29,134 bases of DNA from positions 1 to 29,134 of the forward strand of contig JALMLS010000222.1 of the NCBI GenBank assembly GCA_038496445.1, in the 5' to 3' direction. Shown piece by piece: positions 17,768 to 28,693 of this stretch. The notes under the pieces were generated by a model. It had not been told where the DNA came from, did not search any database, and saw only the letters and a list, made by a program, of their open reading frames with translations. Positions within the stretch are counted from its first letter, which is position 1, and each line of letters begins with the position of its first letter. The DNA is from Trichosphaerium sp. ATCC 40318 (lineage: Eukaryota; Discosea; Flabellinia; Trichosidae). The translations under genes and the position numbers were made by a program.

Positions 17768-17964
17768 TATTTTTAATTTATAATATACTTTTTATTTATT
17801 AAAAATCTTTTTTTTCTCTACTTTTATTAAAAACTTAATTAATGGAATCTAGTCAAAAAACTACCTTATATATATTTTTTTTACAGTTGTAAAAAAAATA
17901 TATATAACATTATTTTACAATATTTTTTTTACTACCATATTTAATCCTGATATTGAATCATAAA
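17768..17964. other. LSU-cox1 intergenic region (left)
   Basis: AT-rich spacer containing a 20-bp perfect hairpin (arms 17866-17885 and 17888-17907) about 60-100 bases past the LSU 3' end in minus sense, probably its processing or termination site. The right copy has it at 23429-23470 with an inverted loop. Confidence 0.8.
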
Positions 17965-20350
17965 TATAAATTAAAATTAGCAGATTCTACTTATATGTTA
18001 TCAGCAGTTCCTTTTTCGCACGTAGCTTTAACGCCAACCGGAACGTAAAACCGATAACGCTACCACAAGCGGTGCACCCTATTACCATAACGCCTCTCTC
18101 GTACTGCATTGGGCTCTAATTTTAATTTTTATCACAGCAGATAGGGGCAAACTGTCTCACGACGTTCTAAACCAGCTCACGTACCTCTTTAAACGACGAA
18201 CAGTCGTACCCTTGGGAGCCTACTCCCCCAGGATGAGATGAGCCGACATCGAGGTGCCAAACCGCTCGCAGATAAGAACTCTCAAAGGCAATAAGCTGTT
18301 ATCCCTGGCGTACTTTTATCCGTTTGCGGATGCCCTACCTGTAAGCGCATCCGGAAAACTATGACGACTTTAAATCCCTGTTAACCCTTTCAAGCTTACA
18401 GTCAGCTAAAATAAAAACCATATGCACTACGGAACTTTAACGTCCTGAATTAGCCTTTGTACACTCCGTTACCTTTTAGGGAGCTTCGCCCCAGACAAAC
18501 TATCCACCATGCATTTTTAATTTCTACTAAGATTAGATTTTTCCAACAAAAAATCAATATCCACTGACGGCTCCTTAAATGACCTAAACCATTAAATCAT
18601 ACCTCTTGATTATACTGTGTTTTTGCTTTCCTTAACCCATACAAGGTTTTAGTAAAGTGCACAGGGTCTTCCGTCCCGCTGCAATTTTTTCGCATCTTCA
18701 CGAAAACTTCAATTCACTAAAATAACACTTGAGACAGTAGAAGAGTCGTTACGCTTCATGCAGGACTACAATTAATAGCTAGGAATTTCGCTACCTTAAG
18801 ACGTCAAGGATTACGGCCGCGTTTACTGCTGCTTATATTCATTGCTTTTAAACAAATCCTTTTCACGATACAGCACGGGCAGGCATCGAACCTATACTTC
18901 ATATACTATTTAGCAGGGTCCTGTGTTTTAGTAAACAGTCGCTCTTCTCTGTTCCGCTTCCCCCAAAATACTTCTTAAAAATAAATTATTTTCACTTTTA
19001 ATTTATTTTAAAAAACAATATTTTAGGTACCTATCTCCCGAAGTTACTGAGTTATTTTGCGAGTTCCTTAAGCATTATTCTTCTATTACTTATTGTTCTA
19101 CAACTAATTACCTGTGTCGGTTATTGGTACGTTTTTTTTTTTTATTTTTTTCTTGTAAGTTACAAAAAAATTGATATTTTACGATTACAATAACTATTTT
19201 TTGTAATTAAATTTCTATAAAATTGCTCTGAATATAACTAATATAACCTTAGTCGGAATCTTACAAACACATTCCCTTAAGGACCGCTAACCCTTATCTG
19301 TTTAACATAGATAAGGAAACCTTAATCTTTCGTAATAATGTTTTTACATATAAAGCTACTCATGCAACATTTATACTATTGATATTTTAACCAAACTCAC
19401 GTACAGTTTTTTACATACAATACATCTGCTACCAAATTAATTCTATAGCTTCGCAAATAATTTAGAGCCCCTTACATCATGACGCTTAAAAAACAATACG
19501 TGAGCTTTTACGCATCTTTAAAGAATGGCTGCTTCTAGCCCATCTCCGCTTTTATTACGTCTTTCCAGTTGATTATTATTTAAGGGCTTAGCTTATAGTC
19601 TGGGCTTTTTCCCTCTCGACTAGAATCTTCGCACCTAAGTCTTTCTATACTTTTTTATTTTTATAACATCTTGGTTTCACTATACCCGTAAATAACTTAG
19701 TTACTCCGGAATAATATTAGTGCCATACTCTACAAAATCAAAATACGCTTGCTTAAACAAGTTTCGCAGAAAACCAGCTATCACCAAGTTTGATTAGCTT
19801 TCACTCCTAACCAACACTCATCGAGCCTCTTGCAACAGACACCGGTTCAGCCAAAAACTTGGTGTTGTTAGATCACTTGGTTTCGGTCATATTTTTTAGA
19901 CTTTACAGATTTACTCTTTGCTTTCACTACGCCTCCCTTAAAGTTAAGCTTGCTCAAAAATATACTCATTGGCCCATTATACAAAAGTACGCTGTCATAT
20001 CTTTTTTATACTCCAACCGTTAAAGTATTAAGTTCATTTCTTTTCAACTATCCCTACGATATCTTTTTCAACTTCCTTCACAGTACTTTTACACTATCGG
20101 TTATAAAAAAATTCTTACTTTAGCAGCAGGCACTGCCTATTCGATTTTCTCTACTTAAAAGAACTCAACGCATTTGTCACCATACTAACGTTTCTACACG
20201 ATGTTTTTTTTATAGGTACTGAGATGTTTCACTTCCCTATTTTTATTTTTCTATTTTAAAAATTTAAAAAGATACCTAAAAATCATAGCATTGTACTACT
20301 CAATTAAGTTTTCGCTTTATTAAAGCGTCTTTTTTTTGATACCTAGTAAT
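17965..20350 (-). rRNA. rnl: Large-subunit (23S-like) rRNA, left copy
   Basis: Reverse complement of the right copy at 20980-23370. It differs near the 5' end: AGTATGGTGAC against AGTAGTGGTGAC in the right copy (bacterial form AGTAGCGGCGAG), CC against C, and AATAC against ATAC. Ends are estimated from domain I and the 3' terminal domain. Confidence 0.93.
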
Positions 20351-20511
20351 CCCTTAATACTTAATATATAATAAAAGTAAAAACTCTAATAGAAAACTTT
20401 TACTTTTTTTTACTCTTTAAATTAATTAAAAAATTTAAAGATTTAAATAAAAAAAAAAAATAAAATCCCCTATACTAACAGATTTTTTTATATAGAAAAA
20501 AAAAAAAAAAA

Positions 20512-20730
20512 ATGGAAATGACAAATAGATTATTAGCAGCAAAAGTTTAGCAGCAGGAGTATGTACTGTCGGTGTGGAGGAGCAAGTATAGGTATAGGTA
20601 AAGTTTTTGGAGGTTTATTAATAGCAGTATCTAGAAATCCTGAATTAGAAGCTAATTTATTAGAACAGCACTTTTAGGTTTTGCTTTATCTGAGGCGATG
20701 GGTTTATTAGTTTTATGATGTCTTTTTTAA
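20512..20730 (+). CDS. atp9: ATP synthase subunit c (atp9; edited), single copy in the repeat spacer
   Basis: The proteolipid ring subunit of the F0 motor. After a poly-A run, ATG 20512-20514 starts a frame reading LAAK, LAAGVCTVG, GGASIGIGKVFGGLLIAVSR, NPELEANLL, then TALLGFALSEAMGLLVLW and TAA 20728-20730. The acidic residue of the second helix is the E of ALSEA. Three single bases are missing (in GT-TTA, GT-GGA and after LL). About 73 codons is normal. The first codons differ from the fragment at 11393, which reads the more family-like MEWQIVLAAK. The stop lies in the first arm of a 15-bp hairpin. It is the only recognised plus-strand gene outside the right arm. Confidence 0.92.
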
Positions 20731-20758
20731 TTATGTATACTAGTAAAAAAGACATCAT
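20715..20758. repeat. 15-bp hairpin at the atp9 3' end
   Basis: Arms 20715-20729 and 20744-20758 with a 14-base loop. The atp9 stop codon (20728-20730) overlaps the end of the first arm. Confidence 0.93.
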
Positions 20759-20979
20759 TAAAAGGATAGTTTATTTTTTATATTAGTAGAATATCGCATA
20801 TATTCTTTGTAGTTTGTTTTTTTTTTTTTTTTTTTTCTATATAAAAAACATCTGTTAGTATAGGGGATTTTATTTTTTTTTTTTATTTAAATCTTTAAAT
20901 TTTTTTATTAATTTAAAGAGTAAAAAAAAGTAAAAGTTTTCTATTAGAGTTTTTACTTTTATTATATATTAAGTATTAA

Positions 20980-23370
20980 GGGGATTACTAGGTATCAAGA
21001 AAAAAGACGCTTTAATAAAGCGAAAACTTTAATTGAGTAGTACAATGCTATGATTTTTAGGTATCTTTTTAAATTTTTAAAATAGAAAAATAAAAATAGG
21101 GAAGTGAAACATCTCAGTACCTATAAAAAAAACATCGTGTAGAAACGTTAGTAGTGGTGACAAATGCGTTGAGTTCTTTTAAGTAGAAAATCGAATAGGC
21201 AGTGCTGCTGCTAAAGTAAGAATTTTTTGATAACCGATAGTGTAAAAGTACTGTGAAGGAAGTTGAAAAAGATATCGTAGGGATAGTTGAAAAGAAATGA
21301 ACTTATACTTTAACGGTTGGAGTATAAAAAAGATATGACAGCGTACTTTTGTATAATGGGCCAATGAGTATATTTTTGAGCAAGCTTAACTTTAAGGGAG
21401 GCGTAGTGAAAGCAAAGAGTAAATCTGTAAAGTCTAAAAAATATGACCGAAACCAAGTGATCTAACAACACCAAGTTTTTGGCTGAACCGGTGTCTGTTG
21501 CAAGAGGCTCGATGAGTGTTGGTTAGGAGTGAAAGCTAATCAAACTTGGTGATAGCTGGTTTTCTGCGAAACTTGTTTAAGCAAGCGTATTTTGATTTTG
21601 TAGAGTATGGCACTAATATTATTCCGGAGTAACTAAGTTATTTACGGGTATAGTGAAACCAAGATGTTATAAAAATAAAAAAGTATAGAAAGACTTAGGT
21701 GCGAAGATTCTAGTCGAGAGGGAAAAAGCCCAGACTATAAGCTAAGCCCTTAAATAATAATCAACTGGAAAGACGTAATAAAAGCGGAGATGGGCTAGAA
21801 GCAGCCATTCTTTAAAGATGCGTAAAAGCTCACGTATTGTTTTTTAAGCGTCATGATGTAAGGGGCTCTAAATTATTTGCGAAGCTATAGAATTAATTTG
21901 GTAGCAGATGTATTGTATGTAAAAAACTGTACGTGAGTTTGGTTAAAATATCAATAGTATAAATGTTGCATGAGTAGCTTTATATGTAAAAACATTATTA
22001 CGAAAGATTAAGGTTTCCTTATCTATGTTAAACAGATAAGGGTTAGCGGTCCTTAAGGGAATGTGTTTGTAAGATTCCGACTAAGGTTATATTAGTTATA
22101 TTCAGAGCAATTTTATAGAAATTTAATTACAAAAAATAGTTATTGTAATCGTAAAATATCAATTTTTTTGTAACTTACAAGAAAAAAATAAAAAAAAAAA
22201 AAAACGTACCAATAACCGACACAGGTAATTAGTTGTAGAACAATAAGTAATAGAAGAATAATGCTTAAGGAACTCGCAAAATAACTCAGTAACTTCGGGA
22301 GATAGGTACCTAAAATATTGTTTTTTAAAATAAATTAAAAGTGAAAATAATTTATTTTTAAGAAGTATTTTGGGGGAAGCGGAACAGAGAAGAGCGACTG
22401 TTTACTAAAACACAGGACCCTGCTAAATAGTATATGAAGTATAGGTTCGATGCCTGCCCGTGCTGTATCGTGAAAAGGATTTGTTTAAAAGCAATGAATA
22501 TAAGCAGCAGTAAACGCGGCCGTAATCCTTGACGTCTTAAGGTAGCGAAATTCCTAGCTATTAATTGTAGTCCTGCATGAAGCGTAACGACTCTTCTACT
22601 GTCTCAAGTGTTATTTTAGTGAATTGAAGTTTTCGTGAAGATGCGAAAAAATTGCAGCGGGACGGAAGACCCTGTGCACTTTACTAAAACCTTGTATGGG
22701 TTAAGGAAAGCAAAAACACAGTATAATCAAGAGGTATGATTTAATGGTTTAGGTCATTTAAGGAGCCGTCAGTGGATATTGATTTTTTGTTGGAAAAATC
22801 TAATCTTAGTAGAAATTAAAAATGCATGGTGGATAGTTTGTCTGGGGCGAAGCTCCCTAAAAGGTAACGGAGTGTACAAAGGCTAATTCAGGACGTTAAA
22901 GTTCCGTAGTGCATATGGTTTTTATTTTAGCTGACTGTAAGCTTGAAAGGGTTAACAGGGATTTAAAGTCGTCATAGTTTTCCGGATGCGCTTACAGGTA
23001 GGGCATCCGCAAACGGATAAAAGTACGCCAGGGATAACAGCTTATTGCCTTTGAGAGTTCTTATCTGCGAGCGGTTTGGCACCTCGATGTCGGCTCATCT
23101 CATCCTGGGGGAGTAGGCTCCCAAGGGTACGACTGTTCGTCGTTTAAAGAGGTACGTGAGCTGGTTTAGAACGTCGTGAGACAGTTTGCCCCTATCTGCT
23201 GTGATAAAAATTAAAATTAGAGCCCAATGCAGTACGAGAGAGGCGTTATGGTAATAGGGTGCACCGCTTGTGGTAGCGTTATCGGTTTTACGTTCCGGTT
23301 GGCGTTAAAGCTACGTGCGAAAAAGGAACTGCTGATAACATATAAGTAGAATCTGCTAATTTTAATTTAT
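20980..23370 (+). rRNA. rnl: Large-subunit (23S-like) rRNA, right copy
   Basis: Landmarks: GTGAAACATCTCAGTACC (domain I, 21105), GATAACCGATAGTG (21229), GTACTTTTGTATAATGGG (21343), CCGAAACCAAGTGATCTA (21446), GATAGCTGGTTTTCTGCGAAA (21551), TTAAGGTAGCGAAATTCCT (22538), GACGGAAGACCCTGTG (22661), GGGATAACAG (23031), TTTGGCACCTCGATGTCGG (23076), TTTAGAACGTCGTGAGACAG (23165) and AGTACGAGAG (23231). Several near-universal strings are one base short: GACGGAAAGACC as GACGGAAGACC, GAGCTGGGTTTAG as GAGCTGGTTTAG, AAACGGCGGCC as AAACGCGGCC. Both copies share these gaps. The 5' end is estimated. Confidence 0.95.
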
Positions 23371-23568
23371 ATTTATGATTCAATATCAGGATTAAATATG
23401 GTAGTAAAAAAAATATTGTAAAATAATGTTATATATATTTTTTTTACAACTGTAAAAAAAATATATATAAGGTAGTTTTTTGACTAGATTCCATTAATTA
23501 AGTTTTTAATAAAAGTAGAGAAAAAAAAGATTTTTAATAAATAAAAAGTATATTATAAATTAAAAATA
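23371..23568. other. LSU-cox1 intergenic region (right)
   Basis: AT-rich spacer with the 20-bp hairpin (arms 23429-23448 and 23451-23470), the counterpart of 17866-17907. Confidence 0.8.
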
Positions 23569-25120
23569 ATGTATTTATTAAGTTTTTATCAATATTTATG
23601 TTACATTAAGAGTGGTCATGTTCAACAAATCATAAAGATATAGGATGATGTATATATATGAGCAAGTTTTTTTGGAGGAGTATGGGAACTATATTATCAT
23701 GATAATACGTATAGAATTAGGAATGCCTGTCCGTTAATTTTGGTTCAAGATAACAAGTTTATAATGTAATCGTAACAGCGCATGTCTATTAATGATTTTT
23801 TTTTTTCGTTATGCCTTTATTAATAGGGGTTTAGGTAATTTTATAGTTCATTAAGTTTAGGGGCCCCGGAGATGCATTCCCAAGAGTAAATAATTTAGGT
23901 TTCTGATTATTGCGCCTTCTTTATTATTATTAATGTGATCTTTGTTATAGGAGATGGTGCAGAGCAGGATGAACTTTATATCCATTACTTTCTGTATTAA
24001 GGCTAGTCCTGGAATGTCATAGATGCTTGTATTTTGAGTTGCATATAGCCGGAATTTCATCAATATCGGTGCAATAAATTTTATGGTAACTATAATGAAT
24101 ATGCGATTATGGATACTTATAGAATTGGTTGTTTGCAGTATCATTTATATAACAGCGGTATTATTATTATTGACATTACCTGTTTTAGAGGAGCTTTAGT
24201 TATGTTAATAACAGATCGTATTTTAATACAACATTTTTTGATCCACAGGAGGTGGAGATCCTGTTTTATATCACATATTTTTTGATTTTTTGGACATCAG
24301 AAGTTTATATATTAATATTACCAGCTTTTGTATAACTAGTGTAGTAATTTCTGTTGAACTTATAAAGAGGTTTATGTCATGATTCTATGGTTTATGCATG
24401 GTATGTATAGCAGTTTTAGGATCTATTGTATGAGTCATCATATGTTTACAGCGGGTTTAGATGATGATACGAGGTATATTTTATGACAGTAACTATGATA
24501 ATAGCAATGCCTTCAGGGTTAAAGTTTTTGGTTGTTATCAACAATAATGTTTGTATAGTAGAATGAAGAGTTCCGCTATTTTATGCTGCAGATTTGTACT
24601 AATGTTTAGTTTTGGAGTGTAACTGGTATTATTTTAGCAAACGTGTTTTAGATATAGCATTGCATGATACATATTATGTGTTGCTCATTTTCATTATGTT
24701 TTATCTTTAGTTCTGTGTTTGGAATTTTTGCGGGTTTTATCATTGAAGTTCTTTAATGTTTGGAAAAAAATATCCGATTTTATAGGAAGATTACAATTTT
24801 GGGAAATTTTATAGGAGTAAATATGACTTTTTTGCCAATGCATTTGTTAGGATGGCGGGTATGCCCAGAAGGATAGTGATTATCCAGATGCTTATGTTGC
24901 TTTAAATTTTTGATGTTCTGTTGGGCGTTATTTACTATCTGTGTTTATTTTTATTTATTTTATGTTATATTTTATGTCTATAGGAGAGTTTTTATATTTT
25001 ATATTGTATACTCTTATGAAGATGCCTATGAGATTTAGTTGAAGATTACTTTTTAACAAAAGAGAGATCTTATTTTTAAAGATAATTATAATTTTGGTGA
25101 GGATAAAGTTAGAAGTTTAA
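23569..25120 (+). CDS. cox1: Cytochrome c oxidase subunit 1 (right copy; edited)
   Basis: Motifs in order: CSTNHKDIG; WASFFGGVW and IRIELG; NVIVTAH then LLMIFFFVMPLLIG; AGW-type TLYP; NFMVTIMNMRLWILIELVV; LLLLTLPVL; GGGDPVLY; FWFFGH then EVYILILPAF (CuB ligand His and cross-linked Tyr); GSIVW then HHMFTAGLDDDT; VYFMTVTMIIAMPSG; LDIALHDTYYV then AHFHYV (haem ligands); MTFLPMHLLG; DYPDAYVALNFW. More than 30 single-base gaps were found by reading, in every codon position. Many restore invariant residues only if the base is G, A or T rather than C (DTR, YQH, FGIT, MVYAM). Two stretches (about 24080-24190, and 24880 to the stop) need none. TGA is Trp. This copy carries small errors relative to the left one. 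Confidence 0.96.
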
Positions 25121-25774
25121 ATGGTGTATTAGTCTTTAACTGTTTTTATTTTTTCGTGTTAAATCCAAATACAGGAATTTTGAGTGTGCAAGTATACCTT
25201 TGAATTATGTAAGAAAAGGATTGATGGTGTATCTACTCATTATTTGGTGCTAATATTAATTTAATGTTATATTTATCTAGAAAGTATAATAAGGTTTTTT
25301 TAAATGGTTTTGTAGTCATAGATAGTTGAAGTTAAAAAAATTTGTATAGTGAAAATAGATAGAAAATCTCTACGCTACTCTTCTTTGATTATTTAGTTTT
25401 TTTAAATTTTATTAGCGTCTTTTTCTTTCGTTTTTATGATCTTATAAAGTTTTTATTTTAAATTTTATTTAAAAGGTTTAGTTTTAGAGTGCGTGTTTTT
25501 AAACATATAAGAAATTACGTAGATAAATTTATTTTTAGGTCATTTTTTATATCTTTTTAGTATGATTTAATTTATATAAAAGTTTATTATAGAAAATTAT
25601 AATATGTTTTAGTATATATCTTATATACTAAATAATTTTGCGCATATTTTTTGCTTTATAAAAAGTTCATATATATAGGAAAATAGGATTGTGCATCCAC
25701 AAATTTTAATGAACTAAAAATAGGAAAAGTACGTGAAGAGAAGGAAAAAAGGATTACTTTATTATGATTAAGTT
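25121..25774 (+). other. Unassigned stretch between cox1 and rps13 (right copy)
   Basis: Counterpart of 15566-16218. It differs from the left copy near 25280, where the right reads AATAAGG and the left AAGAGG. No gene is identified. Confidence 0.35.
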
Positions 25775-26238
25775 ATGAAAAATTTTATTTTAGTTGGTGT
25801 AATATTAAAAAGTAAGGAGCAATTTCAGTAAATTTATCTGCGTTAGGGGGCTTTGTAGACGAAGGGTAGTAGAATATGTTTTAACTTAGGTATATCGCCT
25901 TGCGAAAATTTGAGCAATTGGAATTTTAGGAAAGGGATGATTTTAAAGTATTATCTTTTTTCTAATTATTATTTAGGTGAAAGGTTATGTGAGAATTAAA
26001 AAATATATAAGAAGATATACAGATCTTATAGTAATAGAGGTTAAAGTTACTAAGTGGTTTACCTGTAAATGTCAACGAAGTAAGACTATGGTAAAACATC
26101 AAAATCTTTTAAATTGTGAAGACAAAAGAATTTGGAACCAAAATTTCAGATGAAATTATAAATGGTAAAATAAAAAATAAAAGAATAACTAAAAGACGTT
26201 TAAGAAAAAAAAAAGAAAAAGAAAAAGAAGAAAAATAA
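25775..26238 (+). CDS. rps13: Ribosomal protein S13 (right copy; edited)
   Basis: Same content as the left copy at 15103-15565: ATG 25775-25777, helix-rich N-terminal half (LCRRRVVEYVLNLGI), the LPVN-GQRSKTM signature near 26060-26100, a basic tail and TAA 26236-26238. The insertion needed in the GQR signature is present in both copies. Confidence 0.8.
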
Positions 26239-26339
26239 ATATATTTAAAGTATATATGCAGTGTATTTTGTGTAGTGTAATAGAGTAATTTATATAGGTA
26301 TTGTTAAGTTTAAAATATAAAAAAAGAAGAAAAATTATC

Positions 26340-27746
26340 ATGTTTAATTTTGTAATATTAAAGAAATATGTAAAAAGTGAGCTCCTATCATTTTTGGTTC
26401 TTTGGTTTGTATTGAATTCAATACATTACATGGCGGGGTGTTTTATAAGTGTTTTTAAATTTTATTTTTTATTTAGTAAAGAATTAGTATTTTATAATAA
26501 TCCTTTTTTTAAAGAAGATTTGATAAATAATTATGCTTTATTAGCGAAAGGGAGGGTTCATTTTTTTGAATGGTTAAGCTTCGAGGGGGGAGGCTTAACC
26601 TTAACGTTCTTTAATGAAGAAAAAAGCAGAGAAGAAATAGTGGATAAGTTAGACAATTTAGTACCTATAGATCCAACAGTGGTAGCAGATCTATATACGC
26701 AACTAGCTAGCCAAGGATATAGTTTAACTTGAAGCTATAGTGCGTTTGCTTCTATGATCTTATGATTAGTTATGTGTTCTATTTATTATCATTTTTTTAT
26801 TAATTCTATGCTTAATTTAGAAGAAATAAATAATTTTATTCTATTTATGCAAAATGATAAAGAGTTTATAAAAAAAAAAAATAGTAGATCATATAGGTGA
26901 AATTGAGCAAAGTCAAGATGCTGATTTTTTTAATTTTGTAACTTATACTTTAGAAAACGAAGGAATAATAATAGAAGAAAGTAATTTGTCAGTTATGTTT
27001 GAGAATTTAAGCTGAGTAGAATTTATAATTGAAAATTATGATATAAGTGAAAAAAATGTAAATTTAATAGTAGAATTAAAAAAAATAATGTTAGAAAAAA
27101 AAAAAGCAATGGAAATAGATAAAGAAAATTTAATTGAACAAACTACTAAATATTTTGAAAATCAGCTAGATATTTTTTTTAATTATTTAACAAATACTTG
27201 TGTTAAACATAACGTTGATTTAAGTATTGTGCAAGATTATCCTAAATGAAAAGAATTTATAAAAAAAAAAAGAAAGGTGAAGAATTAGCAGATTTAGAGA
27301 GTAGTTACAGTGAAAACATTCATGATGCTGTTTTAAATTTTTCTAAAAATTATGAAGAGAATTTACGTAACTATTACGAAAATTTATGAAGAGATATTAA
27401 AAAGGATGAACTTGTTTGATGAATGGATTGATATACTATAATAGATAGTATAAATGAAATTTGAAAAGATAAAATTATAAGCATGCTTGAAAAAGAAAGA
27501 GAGTTCGTTTTTATAGAAACTTTATATTCTTTTTTAGATTTAATTGTTCTTGACAAATTAGTAACTTTTGCAAGCTTTGGGGAGACTTTTTTTATACTTC
27601 CTATTTTATGAATAAGTTTGTCTCCTGTAAATTTTGATAAATTTGTTAATTGACATTATGTATTTTTTACTTGACTTTTTAAAAAACTTTGATTTTTTTT
27701 AAAAAGATTAATTGAATATCTTTTAGAAAAATTTGGTTATTTCTAA
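26340..27746 (+). CDS. Unedited membrane-anchored ORF, 468 aa (right copy, A-run shifts)
   Basis: Same gene as 13595-15001. This copy has 12 A's near 26869-26880 where the left arm has 11, and 11 A's near 27261-27271 where the left has 12. Taken literally the frame shifts by one between the two runs, about 390 bases, and then returns. Long A runs are error-prone in sequencing and in replication, so this may be an artefact; the left copy gives the continuous protein. Stop TAA 27744-27746. Confidence 0.8.
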
Positions 27747-27784
27747 AAGATATTCAATTAATCTTTTTAAAAAAAATCAAAGTT
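27685..27784. repeat. 45-bp hairpin at the end of the 468-aa ORF (right arm)
   Basis: Arms 27685-27729 and 27740-27784 around a 10-base loop. The ORF's last codons and stop (27744-27746) lie across it. Confidence 0.95.
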
Positions 27785-27847
27785 ATCTCCCTTCTTTTCC
27801 CCCTGTTTAATTAAAATATAAAAAAAAGTAAAAAAAAACACCCCAAA

Positions 27848-28693
27848 ATGTGAGAATCAGAAATGGTAGGTATAAAGCGATTAATCGAGTAATTTTGGTA
27901 CCGAGTGGCGAACAGCAATCCAAGGTTTAGATGTATTAATTTAAATTTACCAAGATTATGTTATTTTGAAAAATTAGGAATATTGGGAACTGCAGATTAT
28001 GTTTAATAGAGACAACTAGAACGTCTAATTAGAAATAGCATGTAGTGTACCTCTAGTATCAGGTTTAGTTATAAGAAAATATCTTTAAGATAGAGATTGC
28101 TAGAGAAAATGTAATGGAATATTTACTATGTAATCATCCGTTGGATTGTCCAATTTGTGATCAGGCGGGTGTTGTGATTTACAAGATATTTCTTTTATTT
28201 TTGGGATGATAGAGGAAGATACATGAAAAAAAAAAAAGTCAGTATTAGGTTTTTTTGTTGAGAATTAACAAGCACATATATGACAAGTGTATTCAGTGTG
28301 CTAGTGTGTTTTGTTTAGCTTAGAAGTATTTGGTAGTTTTGGTTTAGTTTTTTAGGTCGTGGCATGTTTTTAGAATTAGTACGTATAGAGAAAAAATAAT
28401 TACGGAGAATTAACAACAAATTTTATAGCAGTATGTCCTGTAGAGCATTTACCTTGAAGCCTTTTGAGTTTGCGTCTAGAAAATGGGAGCAGTTGTTCAG
28501 GATACTTTAGATGTTAATGATGTGTTAGAGGAAATTTAACAATGATGTAATTTTTATATATATAGTTCGAACTAAAGCAAGTTAAATGAATTTTAATATA
28601 GAATGATTAACTAATAAAGCAAGATTTGCGTTTACAGTTTTTATTTTAAACGGTTATGGGGATGTAGATTTAGTTTTTTTGACAAGAAAATAG
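27848..28693 (+). CDS. nad11: NADH dehydrogenase subunit 11, N-terminal Fe-S part (right copy; edited)
   Basis: Counterpart of 12646-13493. The clearest unbroken block is [20 protein letters not shown] at about 28110-28169, followed after one missing base by [21 protein letters not shown] and, further on, CIQC and [10 protein letters not shown]. The TAG at 28691-28693 is followed after four bases by a 14-bp hairpin. The start ATG (27848-27850) is the first candidate; the N-terminal 25 codons are hard to read because of closely spaced gaps. Confidence 0.9.

Larger units (their letters stand above)
12206..20510. repeat. Left arm of the giant inverted repeat (at least 8.3 kb)
   Basis: Reverse-complementary to about 20818-29134. 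The match continues to the last base of the window, so the true arm may be longer. It carries LSU rRNA, cox1, rps13, the 468-aa ORF and the nad11 N-terminal gene, all on minus. The arms differ by roughly one change per kb over most of their length but by about eight changes between 20000 and 20350. Where coding sense can judge, the left arm is usually the correct copy (T10 rather than T11 in cox1). Confidence 0.95.
20511..20817. other. Single-copy spacer of the inverted repeat
   Basis: About 307 bp between the arms, bounded by a poly-A run on the left and a poly-T run on the right. It contains atp9, its hairpin and about 60 bases of AT-rich sequence. Both LSU rRNA genes are transcribed away from it, so promoters for LSU and atp9 probably lie in or beside it. 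No promoter motif was identified. Confidence 0.85.

Noticed and set aside
21179-21364. 61-aa minus ORF near the LSU 5' end
   Set aside because: Antisense to domain I of the LSU rRNA.
23569-25120. Kinetoplastid-type U-insertion editing or diplonemid gene fragmentation
   Set aside because: Inserted bases are not mainly U, genes are whole rather than in modules, and the rRNAs and tRNAs share the gaps.
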